Assembly (NCBI GenBank): GCA_016933175.1 | Contig: JAFGBK010000033.1 | Coordinates: forward strand, 1-33,112 | DNA: 33,112 nt | DNA from: Candidatus Krumholzibacteriota bacterium | GTDB lineage: Bacteria; Krumholzibacteriota; Krumholzibacteriia; JACNKJ01 | Direction: 5' to 3' | In this document: piece after piece, positions 24,283 through 32,127 of the stretch | Layout of the letters: each line of letters begins with the position of its first letter | How positions within the stretch are numbered: position 1 is the first letter of the stretch | Translations under genes and position numbers: made by a program | Notes under the pieces: generated by a model | What the model saw: the letters and a program-made list of their open reading frames with translations, nothing else | Told to the model about the DNA's origin: nothing | Databases searched by the model: none

Positions 24283-24710
24283 GGCGCCAACTCCGCGCTG
24301 CGCAGCCCCCACCGCCAGAGCCACAGCCCAAAGGCCGCCGCGGCCAGGGCGGCGAGGCCGAAGGCCCAGGCGGCCGCCAGGCCCGCGACCGCCGCCTCGG
24401 CCAGCACGAGGTCCAGCGTCGCCGCGTCCGGGCGCGGCGCGTTGGCGAAGGCGTCGGCCGCGCCCACGGCGGCGTTGGCGCGGTGGAGCTGCCAGACGAC
24501 GACGAACAGCACCGCGTGCCCCAGCAGCCACTCGCCCAGGAGGCCGGCCTCCTGGCGCCGCCGCGTGCGCGCGGCGGCCTGGCCCAGGGGCGAGACCGGC
24601 GGCCGGCGGAAGCGCAGCAGCCCCGCCGCGGCCAGGAGCAGCGTGAAAAGGGCCAGCAAGGCCCAGATGGCGAAGTGGGGCCCGAGGGCGTCGGCGAGGT
24701 CGTGGAGCAT
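24279..24710 (-). CDS. Small membrane protein, partner of the downstream membrane protein
   Basis: A 143-residue protein with three predicted helices: about 14-33 (FAIWALLALFTLLLAAAGLL), 61-76 and 104-133. An Arg-rich loop (AAARTRRRQEAG) follows the first helix. The layout TM-loop-TM-TM, with DAATLDLVLAEAAVAGLAAA before the last helix, loosely resembles MotA/TolQ/ExbB proton-channel subunits; this is a weak inference. The ribosome binding site is poor, and the start lies 9 bases after the HAD stop, suggesting cotranscription. The stop overlaps the next gene's GTG. Confidence 0.7.
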   Translation of the reverse strand: MLHDLADALGPHFAIWALLALFTLLLAAAGLLRFRRPPVSPLGQAAARTRRRQEAGLLGEWLLGHAVLFVVVWQLHRANAAVGAADAFANAPRPDAATLDLVLAEAAVAGLAAAWAFGLAALAAAAFGLWLWRWGLRSAELAP

Positions 24711-24719
24711 GGGCCCAGT

Positions 24720-25445
24720 CTAGGGCAGGAGGGCGTCGATTGCCGAGAGAATCTCGTCGGCGCCGGCGACGCTGCGGTCGGGCAGGTCGGCGGGAGTGCG
24801 CGGGCGCTGCTCGCGGTGGGAGCCGCGCACGACGCGCACAGTCTTCAGGCCCAGCAGGCGCGCGGGGGCGATGTCGCAGTCCAGGCGGTCGCCCACCATG
24901 ACGCTGCGCGCCGGGTCGGCGCCGGCGCGCGCGAGGATCTCCACGAAGAAGCGCGTGTCGGGCTTGGCCAGGCCCAGCGTCTCGGAAACCTCGCGCACGG
25001 CGAAGTGCTCGAGGAAGCCCAGCTCGTCCAGGCGCCACAGGGCGCGGGGGATGTTGTTGCTGGCCAGGGCGAGGACGCAGCCCCGCGCGCGCAGGACGGG
25101 CAGCAGCTCGGCCACGCCGGCGAGGGGCCGCGTGAAGGCGCGGAAGGCGTCGTCGTCGAGCTCGTCCCAGCGGGCGCGCAGGCGCGCGGCCACGCGCTGG
25201 TAGAGATCCGCGTCGGGCGCCGTGAAGTGCCAGGTCACCGCGCGCCAGACGCTGGGTGCGTAGCAGTCCACGGCCCGGCGCGCGGCCGCCGTCAGGTCGC
25301 CGCGCGCGACGGTGCGGCCCACGCGCTCCAGCTCGCGGCCGATGTTGCCCAGGGTGAAGGCGTCGCCCTCGTCGTCGTCCCAGAGGACGTTGCCGGCGTC
25401 CATGAGGACCCAGCCCCGCGGGGACGGCTCAGTGCCGGGGCACAT
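24720..25445 (-). CDS. HAD-superfamily phosphatase
   Basis: A 241-residue HAD hydrolase, YihX/phosphoglycolate-phosphatase-like. Motif I is [13 protein letters not shown] (nucleophile D16, in the D-x-G-N-V form seen in YihX-type enzymes), motif II LALASNN, motif III KPD and motif [19 protein letters not shown] helical cap lies between about residues 25 and 110. ATG 25445 overlaps the end of the NifU-like gene by 17 bases. It is preferred over the Met at D16-1 because motif I needs its preceding beta-strand. It is second in the operon. The substrate, probably a small phosphorylated metabolite, is unknown. Confidence 0.88.
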   Translation of the reverse strand: MCPGTEPSPRGWVLMDAGNVLWDDDEGDAFTLGNIGRELERVGRTVARGDLTAAARRAVDCYAPSVWRAVTWHFTAPDADLYQRVAARLRARWDELDDDAFRAFTRPLAGVAELLPVLRARGCVLALASNNIPRALWRLDELGFLEHFAVREVSETLGLAKPDTRFFVEILARAGADPARSVMVGDRLDCDIAPARLLGLKTVRVVRGSHREQRPRTPADLPDRSVAGADEILSAIDALLP

Positions 25446-25677
25446 TCTCGACGCGGACGACCTCGGGGATCTCCTGCTTGAGGGTGGCCTCGATCCCGGC
25501 CTTGAGGGTGATCGTGCTCATGGGGCAGCCGGCGCAGGCGCCCACCAGGGTGACCTGGACGACGCCGTCGTCGGTGACGCCCACGAGGTCCACGTTGCCG
25601 CCGTCGCGCACCAGGGCGGGACGGATCTTGTCGAGGACCTCTTCCACGCGGTCGTGCAGCGGCTTCTGCTCGGACAT
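25429..25677 (-). CDS. NifU-like (Nfu-type) Fe-S scaffold protein
   Basis: An 82-residue protein consisting only of the NifU C-terminal domain, which carries and delivers [4Fe-4S] clusters. The family core is intact: [24 protein letters not shown], then [15 protein letters not shown] with the cluster-binding C48-x-x-C51, then [19 protein letters not shown] 25677 is preferred to the in-frame ATG at 25692, because GCGAGG sits 5 bases before it and nothing suitable precedes the other. The length matches stand-alone Nfu proteins. It is first in a minus-strand run ending with the GNAT gene. The next gene starts inside its last codons. Confidence 0.93.
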   Translation of the reverse strand: MSEQKPLHDRVEEVLDKIRPALVRDGGNVDLVGVTDDGVVQVTLVGACAGCPMSTITLKAGIEATLKQEIPEVVRVENVPRH

Positions 25678-25826
25678 TGCGACCTCGCTCATCTTGGATT
25701 GTCGGTCAGGTGCGGTCGCGGCAAGGTAACCCAGAGCCCCCGCGCCTGGCAAGGCCCGGGAGTGCGGAAAGTGCGGCCGAATCGCGAGTTGCGGACCGCG
25801 CGGGGCGTCTTTGAACCGCCACCATG

Positions 25827-25861
25827 AAAAAGGCGCGGCGCGCGGGGTCGCGCGCCGCGCC
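25827..25861 (-). terminator. Intrinsic terminator after the trans-sulfuration gene
   Basis: A 13-bp perfect GC stem (25832-25844 with 25849-25861, loop GGGT), followed on the minus strand by T5 (25831-25827). It starts 23 bases after the TAG at 25884. Confidence 0.9.
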
Positions 25862-25883
25862 GGAGATGGCTAAAGGAAGGCGC

Positions 25884-27056
25884 CTAGAGGCCGCGCTCCA
25901 GGTCGGCGATGAGCTCGTCGGCGTCCTCGATGCCCACGGAGATGCGCACGAGGCCGTCGCTGATGCCGGCCTGCTCGCGCAGCTCCGGCTTCATGTTCGC
26001 GTGGGTCATGCTGGCCGGGTGCTGGATGAGGCTCTCCACCCCGCCCAGGCTGACGGCCAGCGCGAACAGCTCGACGCTCTCCATCATCTTGACGCCGGCC
26101 TTGAAGCCGCCGTTGAGGCCGAAGCTGACGACGCCGCCCCCGCCCTTGGCCTGGCGCCGCGACAGCTCGTGCTGGGGATCGCTGGCGAGGTAGGGGTAGC
26201 GCACCCATTCCACCGCCGGGTGGGCGTCGAGCCACTCGGCGATCTTCAGGGCGTTCTCGCAGGAGCGGGCCATGCGCAGGCAGAGGGTCTTCAGGCCGCG
26301 GTGCACCAGGAAGGCGTCGTGGGGGCCTAGGGTGCTGCCCACCAGGCTCAGCGTGGCGCGGATGGCCTTGTAGTCCGCCTCCGTCTTGGGGACGATGATC
26401 CCCCCCACCACGTCGGCGTGGCCGTTGATGAACTTGGTCAGGCTGTGGATCACGATGTCCGCGCCCAGGGCCAGGGGCTGCTGCAGGACGGGGCTCAGGA
26501 AGGTGTTGTCCACCATCAGACGCGCCCCGGCCTTGTGAGCCAGCGCGGCCACGGCCGCGAGGTCGGTGACCACCAGCGTCGGGTTGCCCGGCGTCTCGAC
26601 GTGGATGAGCTTCGTCTCCGGCCGGATGGCCGCCGCCACCGCCGCCGTGTTCGACGAGTCGACGAAGGTGGTCTCGATGCCGAGCCTCGCCATGACCGTG
26701 TTGAGCAGACTCGTCACGGGCCCGTAGACCGACTCGCTGCTGACCACGTGGTCGCCCGCGTGCAGGAAGGTCGCCAGGACCGTGTGGATGGCTGCCATGC
26801 CGCTGGAGCAGGCCATGCCGTCGTAGCCGCCCTCGAGATCGGCGACGGCGCGCTCCATGGCCTCGATGGTCGGGTTGCCCAGGCGCGTGTAGATGTAGCC
26901 CTTCTCCTTGCCCTGGAAGAGGGCGGCGCCATGGGCCGCGCTCTTGAAGGAGAAGGTGGACGTCTGGTAGATGGGCGGCACCACCGCGCCCTTCGGCTCC
27001 GGCTCGATGCCGGCATGGACGCAGCGGCTCTTCATGTCGAGGTCTTTATGGCTCAA
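25884..27056 (-). CDS. PLP-dependent trans-sulfuration enzyme (cystathionine/methionine gamma-lyase type)
   Basis: A 390-residue fold-type I PLP enzyme of the Cys/Met metabolism family. The PLP Schiff-base lysine is K208 in HSLTKFINGHADVVGG. YTRLGNPT (56-63) supplies the cofactor phosphate contact from the neighbouring subunit. Y111 stacks on the ring, and VDNTF (182-186) holds the pyridine Asp. The C-terminal SLGGVESLIQHPASMTHANM is the family's substrate-binding region. Methionine gamma-lyases usually have a Cys near Y111+2; here it is PVT, so cystathionine gamma-lyase or gamma-synthase activity is equally possible. The start is a rare TTG at 27056, chosen because GGGAGGTG stands 5 bases before it; the ATG at 27035 has no such site. 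Single gene with its own terminator. Confidence 0.92.
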   Translation of the reverse strand: MSHKDLDMKSRCVHAGIEPEPKGAVVPPIYQTSTFSFKSAAHGAALFQGKEKGYIYTRLGNPTIEAMERAVADLEGGYDGMACSSGMAAIHTVLATFLHAGDHVVSSESVYGPVTSLLNTVMARLGIETTFVDSSNTAAVAAAIRPETKLIHVETPGNPTLVVTDLAAVAALAHKAGARLMVDNTFLSPVLQQPLALGADIVIHSLTKFINGHADVVGGIIVPKTEADYKAIRATLSLVGSTLGPHDAFLVHRGLKTLCLRMARSCENALKIAEWLDAHPAVEWVRYPYLASDPQHELSRRQAKGGGGVVSFGLNGGFKAGVKMMESVELFALAVSLGGVESLIQHPASMTHANMKPELREQAGISDGLVRISVGIEDADELIADLERGL

Positions 27057-27232
27057 GGGACACCTCCCGAATGGTTTTCAGCGTGACCCAGACAAGCTAG
27101 CACGATGCGCCCGCCATGCAAGGCGGGACTGATGCGCGTGAGCGGGGCGGCTGGGCCGGCGGCCCGGCGGGAGGCGGGGCAACGGCCCGCCGGGCGGCAC
27201 CTCGGCGGGCCGGCGGGAGGCCGGCCGGCACG
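27057..27232. other. Intergenic stretch upstream of the PLP enzyme gene
   Basis: This holds the ribosome binding site and probably the promoter of the TTG-started gene, plus short imperfect CCGGC/GCCGG palindromes. I see no clear -35/-10 pair, open frame or RNA gene. Confidence 0.4.
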
Positions 27233-27270
27233 AAAAAGGGGAGCCGGCCGGCAGGGCGCCGGCCGGCTCC
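27233..27270 (-). terminator. Intrinsic terminator after trpB
   Basis: A 13-bp perfect stem (27240-27252 with 27258-27270, 5-base loop), followed on the minus strand by T5 at 27237-27233. It lies 52 bases after the trpB stop. No trpA or other gene sits between, so the trpB transcript is monocistronic. Confidence 0.85.
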
Positions 27271-27321
27271 GGGGGGCGCGCGACGGCTCGGGGGGAAACG
27301 CGGGTGACGTGCCACCACCAC

Positions 27322-28557
27322 CTAGCAGAAGAGCCCCGTGGGCGGGCCCCCGCGCTCGCCGCGCCTGAGCAGGTACTCGTCCAGGTCCTTGTCGCCCCGG
27401 CCCGAGAGGTTGAGCACGATCACCGTGCCCGGATCCAGCACGCCCCGCAGCTTCTCCAGGTAGGCCAGGGCGTGGCTGCTCTCGAAGGCCGGGATGATGC
27501 CCTCCAGGCGGCTGAGGGTCTCGAAGGCCTCCAGGGCCTCCGCGTCCGTGACGGCCTCGTAGCGCACGCGGCCGATGTCCTTGAGGTAGCTGTGCACGGG
27601 CCCGATGCCCGGGTAGTCCAGGCCGGCCGCGATGCAGTGGTTGCCCGCGGCGGTGACCTGGCCCTCCTCGAGGCGGTAGGTGTTCATCCCGTGGATGAGG
27701 CCCGGCCGGCCGAGGCTCAGCGTGGCCGCGTGGCGGTTCGATTCCAGCCCGGAGCCGCCCGCCTCGACGCCCACCATGGCCACGCCCTCCTCGTCCAGGA
27801 AGGCGTGGAACAGGCCGATGGCGTTGCTGCCGCCGCCGGCGCAGGCCACCAGCAGGTCGGGCAGGCGGCCGATCTGCTCCAGGCACTGGGCGTAGGCCTC
27901 GCGGCCGATGACCGACTGGAAGTGGCGCACGATGGACGGGTAGGGATGCGGGCCCACCACGGAGCCGAGCAGGTAGTGGGTGCTCTCCACGTCGCCCACC
28001 CAGGCCGCGATGGCCTCGTCCACGGCGGCCGTCAGCGTGCGGTCCCCGCTCTCGGCGGGGACGACCCGCGCCCCCAGCAGGCGCATGCGCGTCACGTTGG
28101 GCGCCTGGCGGCGCATGTCCTCGGCGCCCATGTAGACGTCGCAGGCCAGCCCGAGCCGCGCGGCCACGGCGGCCGTGGCCACGCCGTGCTGGCCCGCGCC
28201 CGTCTCGGCGATGAGCTTGCGCTTGCCCATGCGCCGGGCGAGCAGGGCCTGGCCCAGGCAGTTGTTCAGCTTGTGGGCGCCCAGGTGGTTCAGGTCCTCG
28301 CGCTTGAGCATGACCGTGGCGCCGATGTGCCGGCTCAGGCGCTCCGCGTGGTACAGGGGTGTGGGCCTGCCCGAGTAGTGGCGCAGCTCGCGGTCGAGCT
28401 CCGCCCGGAACAGGTCGTCGTCCTTCAGGTCGAAGAAGGCGTCCTCCAGCGCCTGGAGGGGGGCCTCCAGGGGCTCGGGCACGAAGCGCCCGCCGTAGGG
28501 CCCGAAGAATCCCCGCTCGTCCGGCAGGTGCTGCAGCTTGCGTTCGGCCATCGCCAT
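27322..28557 (-). CDS. trpB: Tryptophan synthase beta chain
   Basis: A 411-residue TrpB1-type enzyme, which condenses indole with L-serine using PLP. The N-terminus [15 protein letters not shown] (17-31) is typical. The PLP lysine is K96 in [10 protein letters not shown], preceded by LKREDLNH. The phosphate-binding [14 protein letters not shown] and [15 protein letters not shown] follow, with [10 protein letters not shown] near the end. ATG 28557 has a perfect AGGAGG 7 bases upstream. No trpA follows: the gene is alone, with a terminator after it and a leader-peptide attenuator before it (28606-28793). Partner TrpA must be encoded elsewhere. Expression is predicted to rise when charged tRNA-Trp is scarce. 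Confidence 0.96.
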   Translation of the reverse strand: MAMAERKLQHLPDERGFFGPYGGRFVPEPLEAPLQALEDAFFDLKDDDLFRAELDRELRHYSGRPTPLYHAERLSRHIGATVMLKREDLNHLGAHKLNNCLGQALLARRMGKRKLIAETGAGQHGVATAAVAARLGLACDVYMGAEDMRRQAPNVTRMRLLGARVVPAESGDRTLTAAVDEAIAAWVGDVESTHYLLGSVVGPHPYPSIVRHFQSVIGREAYAQCLEQIGRLPDLLVACAGGGSNAIGLFHAFLDEEGVAMVGVEAGGSGLESNRHAATLSLGRPGLIHGMNTYRLEEGQVTAAGNHCIAAGLDYPGIGPVHSYLKDIGRVRYEAVTDAEALEAFETLSRLEGIIPAFESSHALAYLEKLRGVLDPGTVIVLNLSGRGDKDLDEYLLRRGERGGPPTGLFC

Positions 28558-28605
28558 GATGGTTCCTCCTGCGTGGGGCCGGGACAGGACCCGTGCCGTG
28601 GGTAC

Positions 28606-28640
28606 AAAAAAACCGCCGGCCTCGGAGGTGAGGCCGGCGG
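28606..28640 (-). terminator. Attenuator hairpin of trpB
   Basis: An 11-bp stem (28613-28623 with 28630-28640, loop of six), followed on the minus strand by T7 (28612-28606). It lies between the leader peptide and the trpB start (48 bases before the ATG), so it can end transcription before trpB. Confidence 0.88.
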
Positions 28641-28695
28641 CGAGTCCTAGCGTGCCAACTAGATATCTACATCGGCGCGCACCTCGCCAACCGGC
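28633..28695 (-). promoter_or_regulatory. Antiterminator pairing of the trp leader
   Basis: On the minus strand GCCGGTTGGCGAG (28695-28683, within leader codons 18-22) can pair with CTCGCCGCCGGC (28644-28633) in 11 base pairs with one small internal loop. The second segment overlaps the 5' arm of the terminator stem (28640-28630), so the two structures exclude each other. The first segment begins 7 bases after the second Trp codon. It would be free if a ribosome stalled there and covered if it reached the stop codon. Confidence 0.75.
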
Positions 28696-28747
28696 GCTGG
28701 CGCCACCAGCAGGTGTTCCGGTTGTCGACGGAGTGCGCGATCCGCAT
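28667..28747 (-). CDS. trpL: trp leader peptide with tandem Trp codons
   Basis: A 26-codon open frame. ATG 28747 is preceded at 6 bases by AAGGTG. It begins MRIAHSVDN and holds two adjacent TGG codons (residues 14-15, bases 28708-28703) in NTCWWRQ. It ends TAG just before a terminator-antiterminator region. The AHS...N..WW order resembles known actinobacterial trp leaders, recalled from general knowledge. The role is to sense tryptophanyl-tRNA through ribosome stalling; the peptide itself is probably not functional. It is distinct from the many longer chance frames of this GC-rich region because of its ribosome binding site, the paired rare Trp codons and its placement. Confidence 0.8.
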   Translation of the reverse strand: MRIAHSVDNRNTCWWRQRRLARCAPM

Positions 28748-28799
28748 GTCGTTCACCTTGCGCCGAGCGGGGCCGACGCGGCCCCGCCGTCATGGGAGA

Positions 28800-28829
28800 A
28801 GTGTACGACGCCGCGGCCCCCGAAGGCAA
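28800..28829 (-). promoter_or_regulatory. Possible promoter of the trpL-trpB transcript
   Basis: On the minus strand TTGCCT (28824-28829), an 18-base spacer, then TACACT (28800-28805); each matches consensus at 4 of 6 positions. Initiation near 28793 would give about 188 bases of leader RNA up to the attenuator. A 9-bp GC hairpin (28767-28787) lies early in that leader. Confidence 0.4.
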
Positions 28830-28981
28830 GCGGCGCGCGCGAGCCCGGCCGGGGCGCACTCCCCGCGGCGGCGCGTCGTTTCCCGCGCTTCTCCGTCGCG
28901 GAGGCGAGCGGCGCGCTTTTTTCGCCCGTTTGCGGGCGCGGCCGCGGGACTCGCGCCGGCGCGGCCAGCGCGGCGTCGCGG
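28830..28981. other. Intergenic stretch after the PD40 lipoprotein gene
   Basis: GC-rich with some runs (T6 at about 28917-28922 next to a small CCCG/CGGG hairpin). The hairpin and T-run are in the wrong order for a minus-strand terminator. No gene supported. Confidence 0.35.
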
Positions 28982-30034
28982 TCAGGGCCGCAGGGCCTCG
29001 ATGAGGTCGGCCTCGACCCAGTAGATGTTGGGCTGCCCGTTCTCGATGGCGCCGCTCATGGCGCGGATCTCGGGCAGGGTCAGCGGGCCCTCGGCGCCCG
29101 GCGCGCGCTGGGGCAGGCGCGAGCCCATGAAGAAGAAGTACTTGCCGTCGGGCGAGACGTAGGGCGACCACTCCTGCCCCGTGGGGCTGTTCACCGCGAA
29201 GCCCAGGTGGAAGGGGCCCGACCAGTTGTCGTCGGCGTCGCGGAAGCAGGCGTAGTAGTCCGTGCCGCCGCGGCTGTCGTCGCGGCCGGCGATGGGCACG
29301 ATGAGGTAGCTCTCGTCGGGGGCGACGAAGGCGTTGTAGCGGTTCTGCCCGGCGTTGACCTCGCTGGGCAGGCGCTCGGGCTCGGTCCAGCCGTCCTCTG
29401 TCGGGCGCGAGCGGTAGATGGCCGAGGGCGTCCCGGCGCCCAGGTCGCTCGTGAAGTAGAGGACGCCAGCGGCGGTCAGCGAGGGGAAGTACTCCGCCCG
29501 CTCGGTGTTGACCGGCGGCGGCAGGGGCCGCGGATTGGCCCAGCCGCCCTCGACGCGGTCCATGATCCACAGATCCATGTCGTTCTGGGCCGGGCCCTTC
29601 ATGTCGTGGGGCCGGTTGGAGGCGAACAGGAAGTGCCTGCCGTCCGGGCTGATGGCCGGCTCGATGTCCAGCCAGCGCGGATCGCCCGAGAAGGGCGCCA
29701 CCTCGGGCTCGGTCCAGCGGCCGTCCACCCGGCGGCTGACGGCGATGGCGGTGTTGACGAAGTTGCCCACGACGATCATCCAGTAGATCTCGTCGCCGTC
29801 GGGGGTCATGGCGATGTCGCGCTCGTACAGGGGCGTCGAGACGATGCCCGGCGCGAAGGCCTTCGCCGCGCGGCCCGGCGGCTCCTGGCCCAGGTAGGGC
29901 CCGGTCAGCTCGGGGAACTCCGACTCGCACTCGCCCCGCGGGCCGCAGCCCGGCGCCAGCAGGGCCGCCGCCGCCAGCAGCGCGACGGCCGCCGTCGCGG
30001 CGGCCAGCAGCGCTGCCCGTTTCCATACGCTCAT
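28982..30034 (-). CDS. PD40 beta-propeller lipoprotein
   Basis: A 350-residue exported protein. MSVWKR is followed by a hydrophobic stretch (about 8-27) and APGCG, a likely lipobox variant with Cys30 as the lipid site. The mature domain repeats PD40-type blades: DIAMTPDGDEIYWM, EPAISPDGRHFLFAS, DLWIMDR, EYFPSLTAAGVLYFTS, AFVAPDESYLIVPI and WSPYVSPDGKYFFFMG, each followed by a W-x-x-P/L strand. This WD40-like propeller type is usual in periplasmic or surface proteins of FCB bacteria. ATG 30034 has GGAAGGAG 5-6 bases upstream, and TATGAT, a possible -10, lies at 30103-30108. Binding partner unknown. Confidence 0.86.
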   Translation of the reverse strand: MSVWKRAALLAAATAAVALLAAAALLAPGCGPRGECESEFPELTGPYLGQEPPGRAAKAFAPGIVSTPLYERDIAMTPDGDEIYWMIVVGNFVNTAIAVSRRVDGRWTEPEVAPFSGDPRWLDIEPAISPDGRHFLFASNRPHDMKGPAQNDMDLWIMDRVEGGWANPRPLPPPVNTERAEYFPSLTAAGVLYFTSDLGAGTPSAIYRSRPTEDGWTEPERLPSEVNAGQNRYNAFVAPDESYLIVPIAGRDDSRGGTDYYACFRDADDNWSGPFHLGFAVNSPTGQEWSPYVSPDGKYFFFMGSRLPQRAPGAEGPLTLPEIRAMSGAIENGQPNIYWVEADLIEALRP

Positions 30035-30218
30035 GCCTACTCCTTCCTCGCGGCGCCGCGGCGCCGTGCCTCGCGCACCGGCCGGCCAGCCGATAGCACG
30101 CCATCATAGCCGCCGGCGGCCGGATTCACCTAGGCCTATCGGGAGATCCCGAGCGGCGGCGGCGGCGCCATGGCGACCGGCGCCGGCGCCGGGGAGGCGC
30201 GGGTTCCGGGTAGCCAAG

Positions 30219-30247
30219 AAAAACCCCTCCCCGGAAGCGGGGAGGGG
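30219..30247 (-). terminator. Intrinsic terminator of the PPC protein gene
   Basis: A 10-bp perfect stem (CCCCTCCCCG at 30224-30233 with 30238-30247, loop GAAG), followed on the minus strand by T5 (30223-30219). It begins 24 bases after the TAG at 30271. Confidence 0.9.
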
Positions 30248-30270
30248 AAGTCCCGGCTGACGGCTCGTCG

Positions 30271-31188
30271 CTAGTAGAGCGCCTTGACGGTGCTCCAGCT
30301 GCTGCTCTGAACCGGGGTCGAGTTGAAGACGTTCACCGTGATGTCCACGTCGCCGCAGCCACTGTAGGTGTCCACGATGAGGTAGTAGCGGCCGCCGTCG
30401 ACGCTCGCGTAGTCGATGCACTCGGGGTTGCCGCTGTCATCGCCGGCCACGCAGGTGGCGTCGACGTTCTCGCAGTCGGTGATCAGGTAGATGGCAAGGT
30501 CGATGTAGGCGCCGCCCGTGGGATTCTCGCAGGCGCTGATGGTCCCGCCGGGGAGCAGGTCCACGTAGTAGACCACGTCGGGGCCGTTGGCCGTGTAGCC
30601 CGTGCAGCCGCCTGACAGGGGGCTGTAGTCGTTGGTCGCCGCGCACAGGTCCACCTGGTAGAAGCTGTCGCCCTCGGGAAGCAGGATGGCCCCCTCGCAG
30701 GTGTCGTTCTCCGGCGGCTCCGGGCAGGGGTCGACGGTCAGCACGTAGGCATCGATGACGCCGTTGTTGCCGTACTCGTTGACGTAGACGAAGTACGTGC
30801 CGGCGGTCAGGTTCACCTGGAACATCGAGTAGAGGCCCTCGCCGCCGTCGTCGTCATAGGCGACCTCGGTCACGCAGTCGTCGGCGTACAGGTGCATCTG
30901 CGTGTCCCCGCCGCTCTGGCCCTCGCCGGGGGCGGTCTCGAAGTTGTAGCACCCGTCCTCGGCGATGGTGAACTCGAACCAGTCCACGTCGCCGATGGGA
31001 TTGATCGAGGCCAGCATGGGGTCGCCGGCAAGGACGACGGTGGCCGTGCCGCAGTCATCGTTGGGCTCGACCTCCGTGGCCCGGATCTCGCCCTGGAAGG
31101 GGACGAGGGGCTTCTCGGGCGGAGTCTTGGCGAGGGCGACGCCCACCGCCAGGCTCAGCATGAGAATGGCGATCATTAGCTTTTTCAT
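30271..31188 (-). CDS. Secreted PPC-domain protein with TPV...VKALY C-terminal tail
   Basis: A 305-residue secreted protein. The signal peptide is MKKLMIAILMLSLAVGVALA (cleavage after ALA). Residues about 35-155 are a bacterial pre-peptidase C-terminal (PPC) domain: EVEPNDDCGTATVV, GDVDWFEFTIAEDGCYNFET, MHLYADD, DDDGGEG and AGTYFVYVNEYGNNG. A second, related unit starts at NDTCEGAILLPEGDSFYQVD and continues with ATNDYSPLSGGCTGY, PDVVYYVDLLPGG and YYLIVDTYSGCGDVDITV. The end, TPVQSSSWSTVKALY, matches the end of the secreted protein at 32120-32827. ATG 31188 has GGAGGAG 8 bases upstream. No peptidase domain is present, so it is a stand-alone binding or surface protein. Confidence 0.85.
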   Translation of the reverse strand: MKKLMIAILMLSLAVGVALAKTPPEKPLVPFQGEIRATEVEPNDDCGTATVVLAGDPMLASINPIGDVDWFEFTIAEDGCYNFETAPGEGQSGGDTQMHLYADDCVTEVAYDDDGGEGLYSMFQVNLTAGTYFVYVNEYGNNGVIDAYVLTVDPCPEPPENDTCEGAILLPEGDSFYQVDLCAATNDYSPLSGGCTGYTANGPDVVYYVDLLPGGTISACENPTGGAYIDLAIYLITDCENVDATCVAGDDSGNPECIDYASVDGGRYYLIVDTYSGCGDVDITVNVFNSTPVQSSSWSTVKALY

Positions 31189-31335
31189 TGTATGGCTCCT
31201 CCGTTCTGTCATGCACGCGCCCGCCGGATGGTTTCCGGGGGGCTGGTGATGCATCCCTTCCGACCGGTGAGCCAGGGAGCGGCGAATTCGCGATGCCGGA
31301 CGCTCCCGCGGTCCGTCGGTCATCCAGGATGCTTC

Positions 31336-31364
31336 ATTCTAACAGAATGTTGCGCACCTGTAAA
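31336..31364 (-). promoter_or_regulatory. Promoter of the PPC protein gene
   Basis: On the minus strand TTTACA (31359-31364), a 17-base spacer, then TAGAAT (31336-31341); both match consensus at 5 of 6 positions. Initiation near 31329 leaves a long 140-base leader before the ATG at 31188. Confidence 0.72.
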
Positions 31365-31443
31365 TCCGGTGGTGGCGTAAGATGGAGCTTTCCGCTTGCC
31401 GAGCGCTTCGCCGATGATGGACGAATCCCGCGGCTTCACCCCA

Positions 31444-32127
31444 TTAGCGGGCGCCGCGGCCGCCGCGGGGGTTCTTGAGGCCCGTTTCCAGCTTGTTTAT
31501 CGTCTCGCGCCGCGCGCGGGCGGCCAGGCGGCCCTCCGTCTCGGCGAGGAAGGCCCGCACGGCCCGCGGTTCCTGTACGGCCAGTGCGCGCAGGGCCCAG
31601 CTCATGGCCTTGACCACCATGTCGTCGCGGTCGTCCAGGAGGAGGCGGCAGACGGCCAGGGTGCGCGGCGCGTCGCCCGCGCCGCCGCGCGAGCGCAGGT
31701 TGAGGGGCACCGTGGACACCAGGGCCGCGCGGCGCCACCAGCGGTCGCGCGAGCGGGCCCAGCGGCCGACGCGCGCGTCCGGCAGGTGGCCGTCCCGCCA
31801 GGCGTAGCCGGCCAGCAGCACGCCGAAGCCGTCCACGGCCCACCAGCTCGCCATGCCGCGACCGATGGCCTCCAGGTCCTTCGCTGTCAGGCCGGCCAGG
31901 GCCGCCCGGTGGAAGTGGATCATCTCGTAGCCGATCCAGCGGCGGTCGTGCTCGTGGACGAGCGCCAGGCCGAGGGCCACCATGTCCCGCGCGGGCAGGT
32001 CCCTCAGGCGGCGCGACCAGTCGCGCCGCACGGCGCGCAGGTCGGCCGTGCGCGCCACGGGGCCCAGGGCGGCCAGGTCGGCGGCGATGTCCGCCGCCCG
32101 CGCCGCGGCCGCCTTCGAATCAGTCAT
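31444..32127 (-). CDS. DNA alkylation repair protein, AlkD-like
   Basis: A 227-residue all-helical HEAT-like repeat protein of the AlkD/AlkC superfamily, whose members remove alkylated bases without base flipping. Family features in order: RRDWSRRLRDLPARDMVALGLALV, HEHDRRWIGYEMIHFH, a central WWAVDGFGVLLAGYAW (the usual vD-x-f region), RWARSRDRWWRRAALVST and VVKAMSWALRALA. A basic C-terminus follows. The start, ATG 32127, overlaps the preceding gene's stop by 8 bases and has no good ribosome binding site, so it probably relies on coupling. The same pairing of a secreted protein with a repair enzyme looks accidental. Confidence 0.85.
   Translation of the reverse strand: MTDSKAAAARAADIAADLAALGPVARTADLRAVRRDWSRRLRDLPARDMVALGLALVHEHDRRWIGYEMIHFHRAALAGLTAKDLEAIGRGMASWWAVDGFGVLLAGYAWRDGHLPDARVGRWARSRDRWWRRAALVSTVPLNLRSRGGAGDAPRTLAVCRLLLDDRDDMVVKAMSWALRALAVQEPRAVRAFLAETEGRLAARARRETINKLETGLKNPRGGRGAR

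Noticed and set aside
27304..28650. A 448-codon plus-strand frame opposite trpB
   Set aside because: trpB has all catalytic motifs, a perfect ribosome binding site and a terminator. The opposite frame is compositionally a shadow.
28659..28790. Continuation of a long frame through the trp leader region as a protein end
   Set aside because: It is in a different frame from trpL, has no domain signature, and merely joins antisense sequence. The 26-codon frame has the binding site and Trp codons instead.
28905..28945. A terminator after the PD40 lipoprotein gene
   Set aside because: The T6 run precedes the CCCG/CGGG hairpin on the plus strand and would be an A-run after it on the minus strand, the wrong polarity for that gene.
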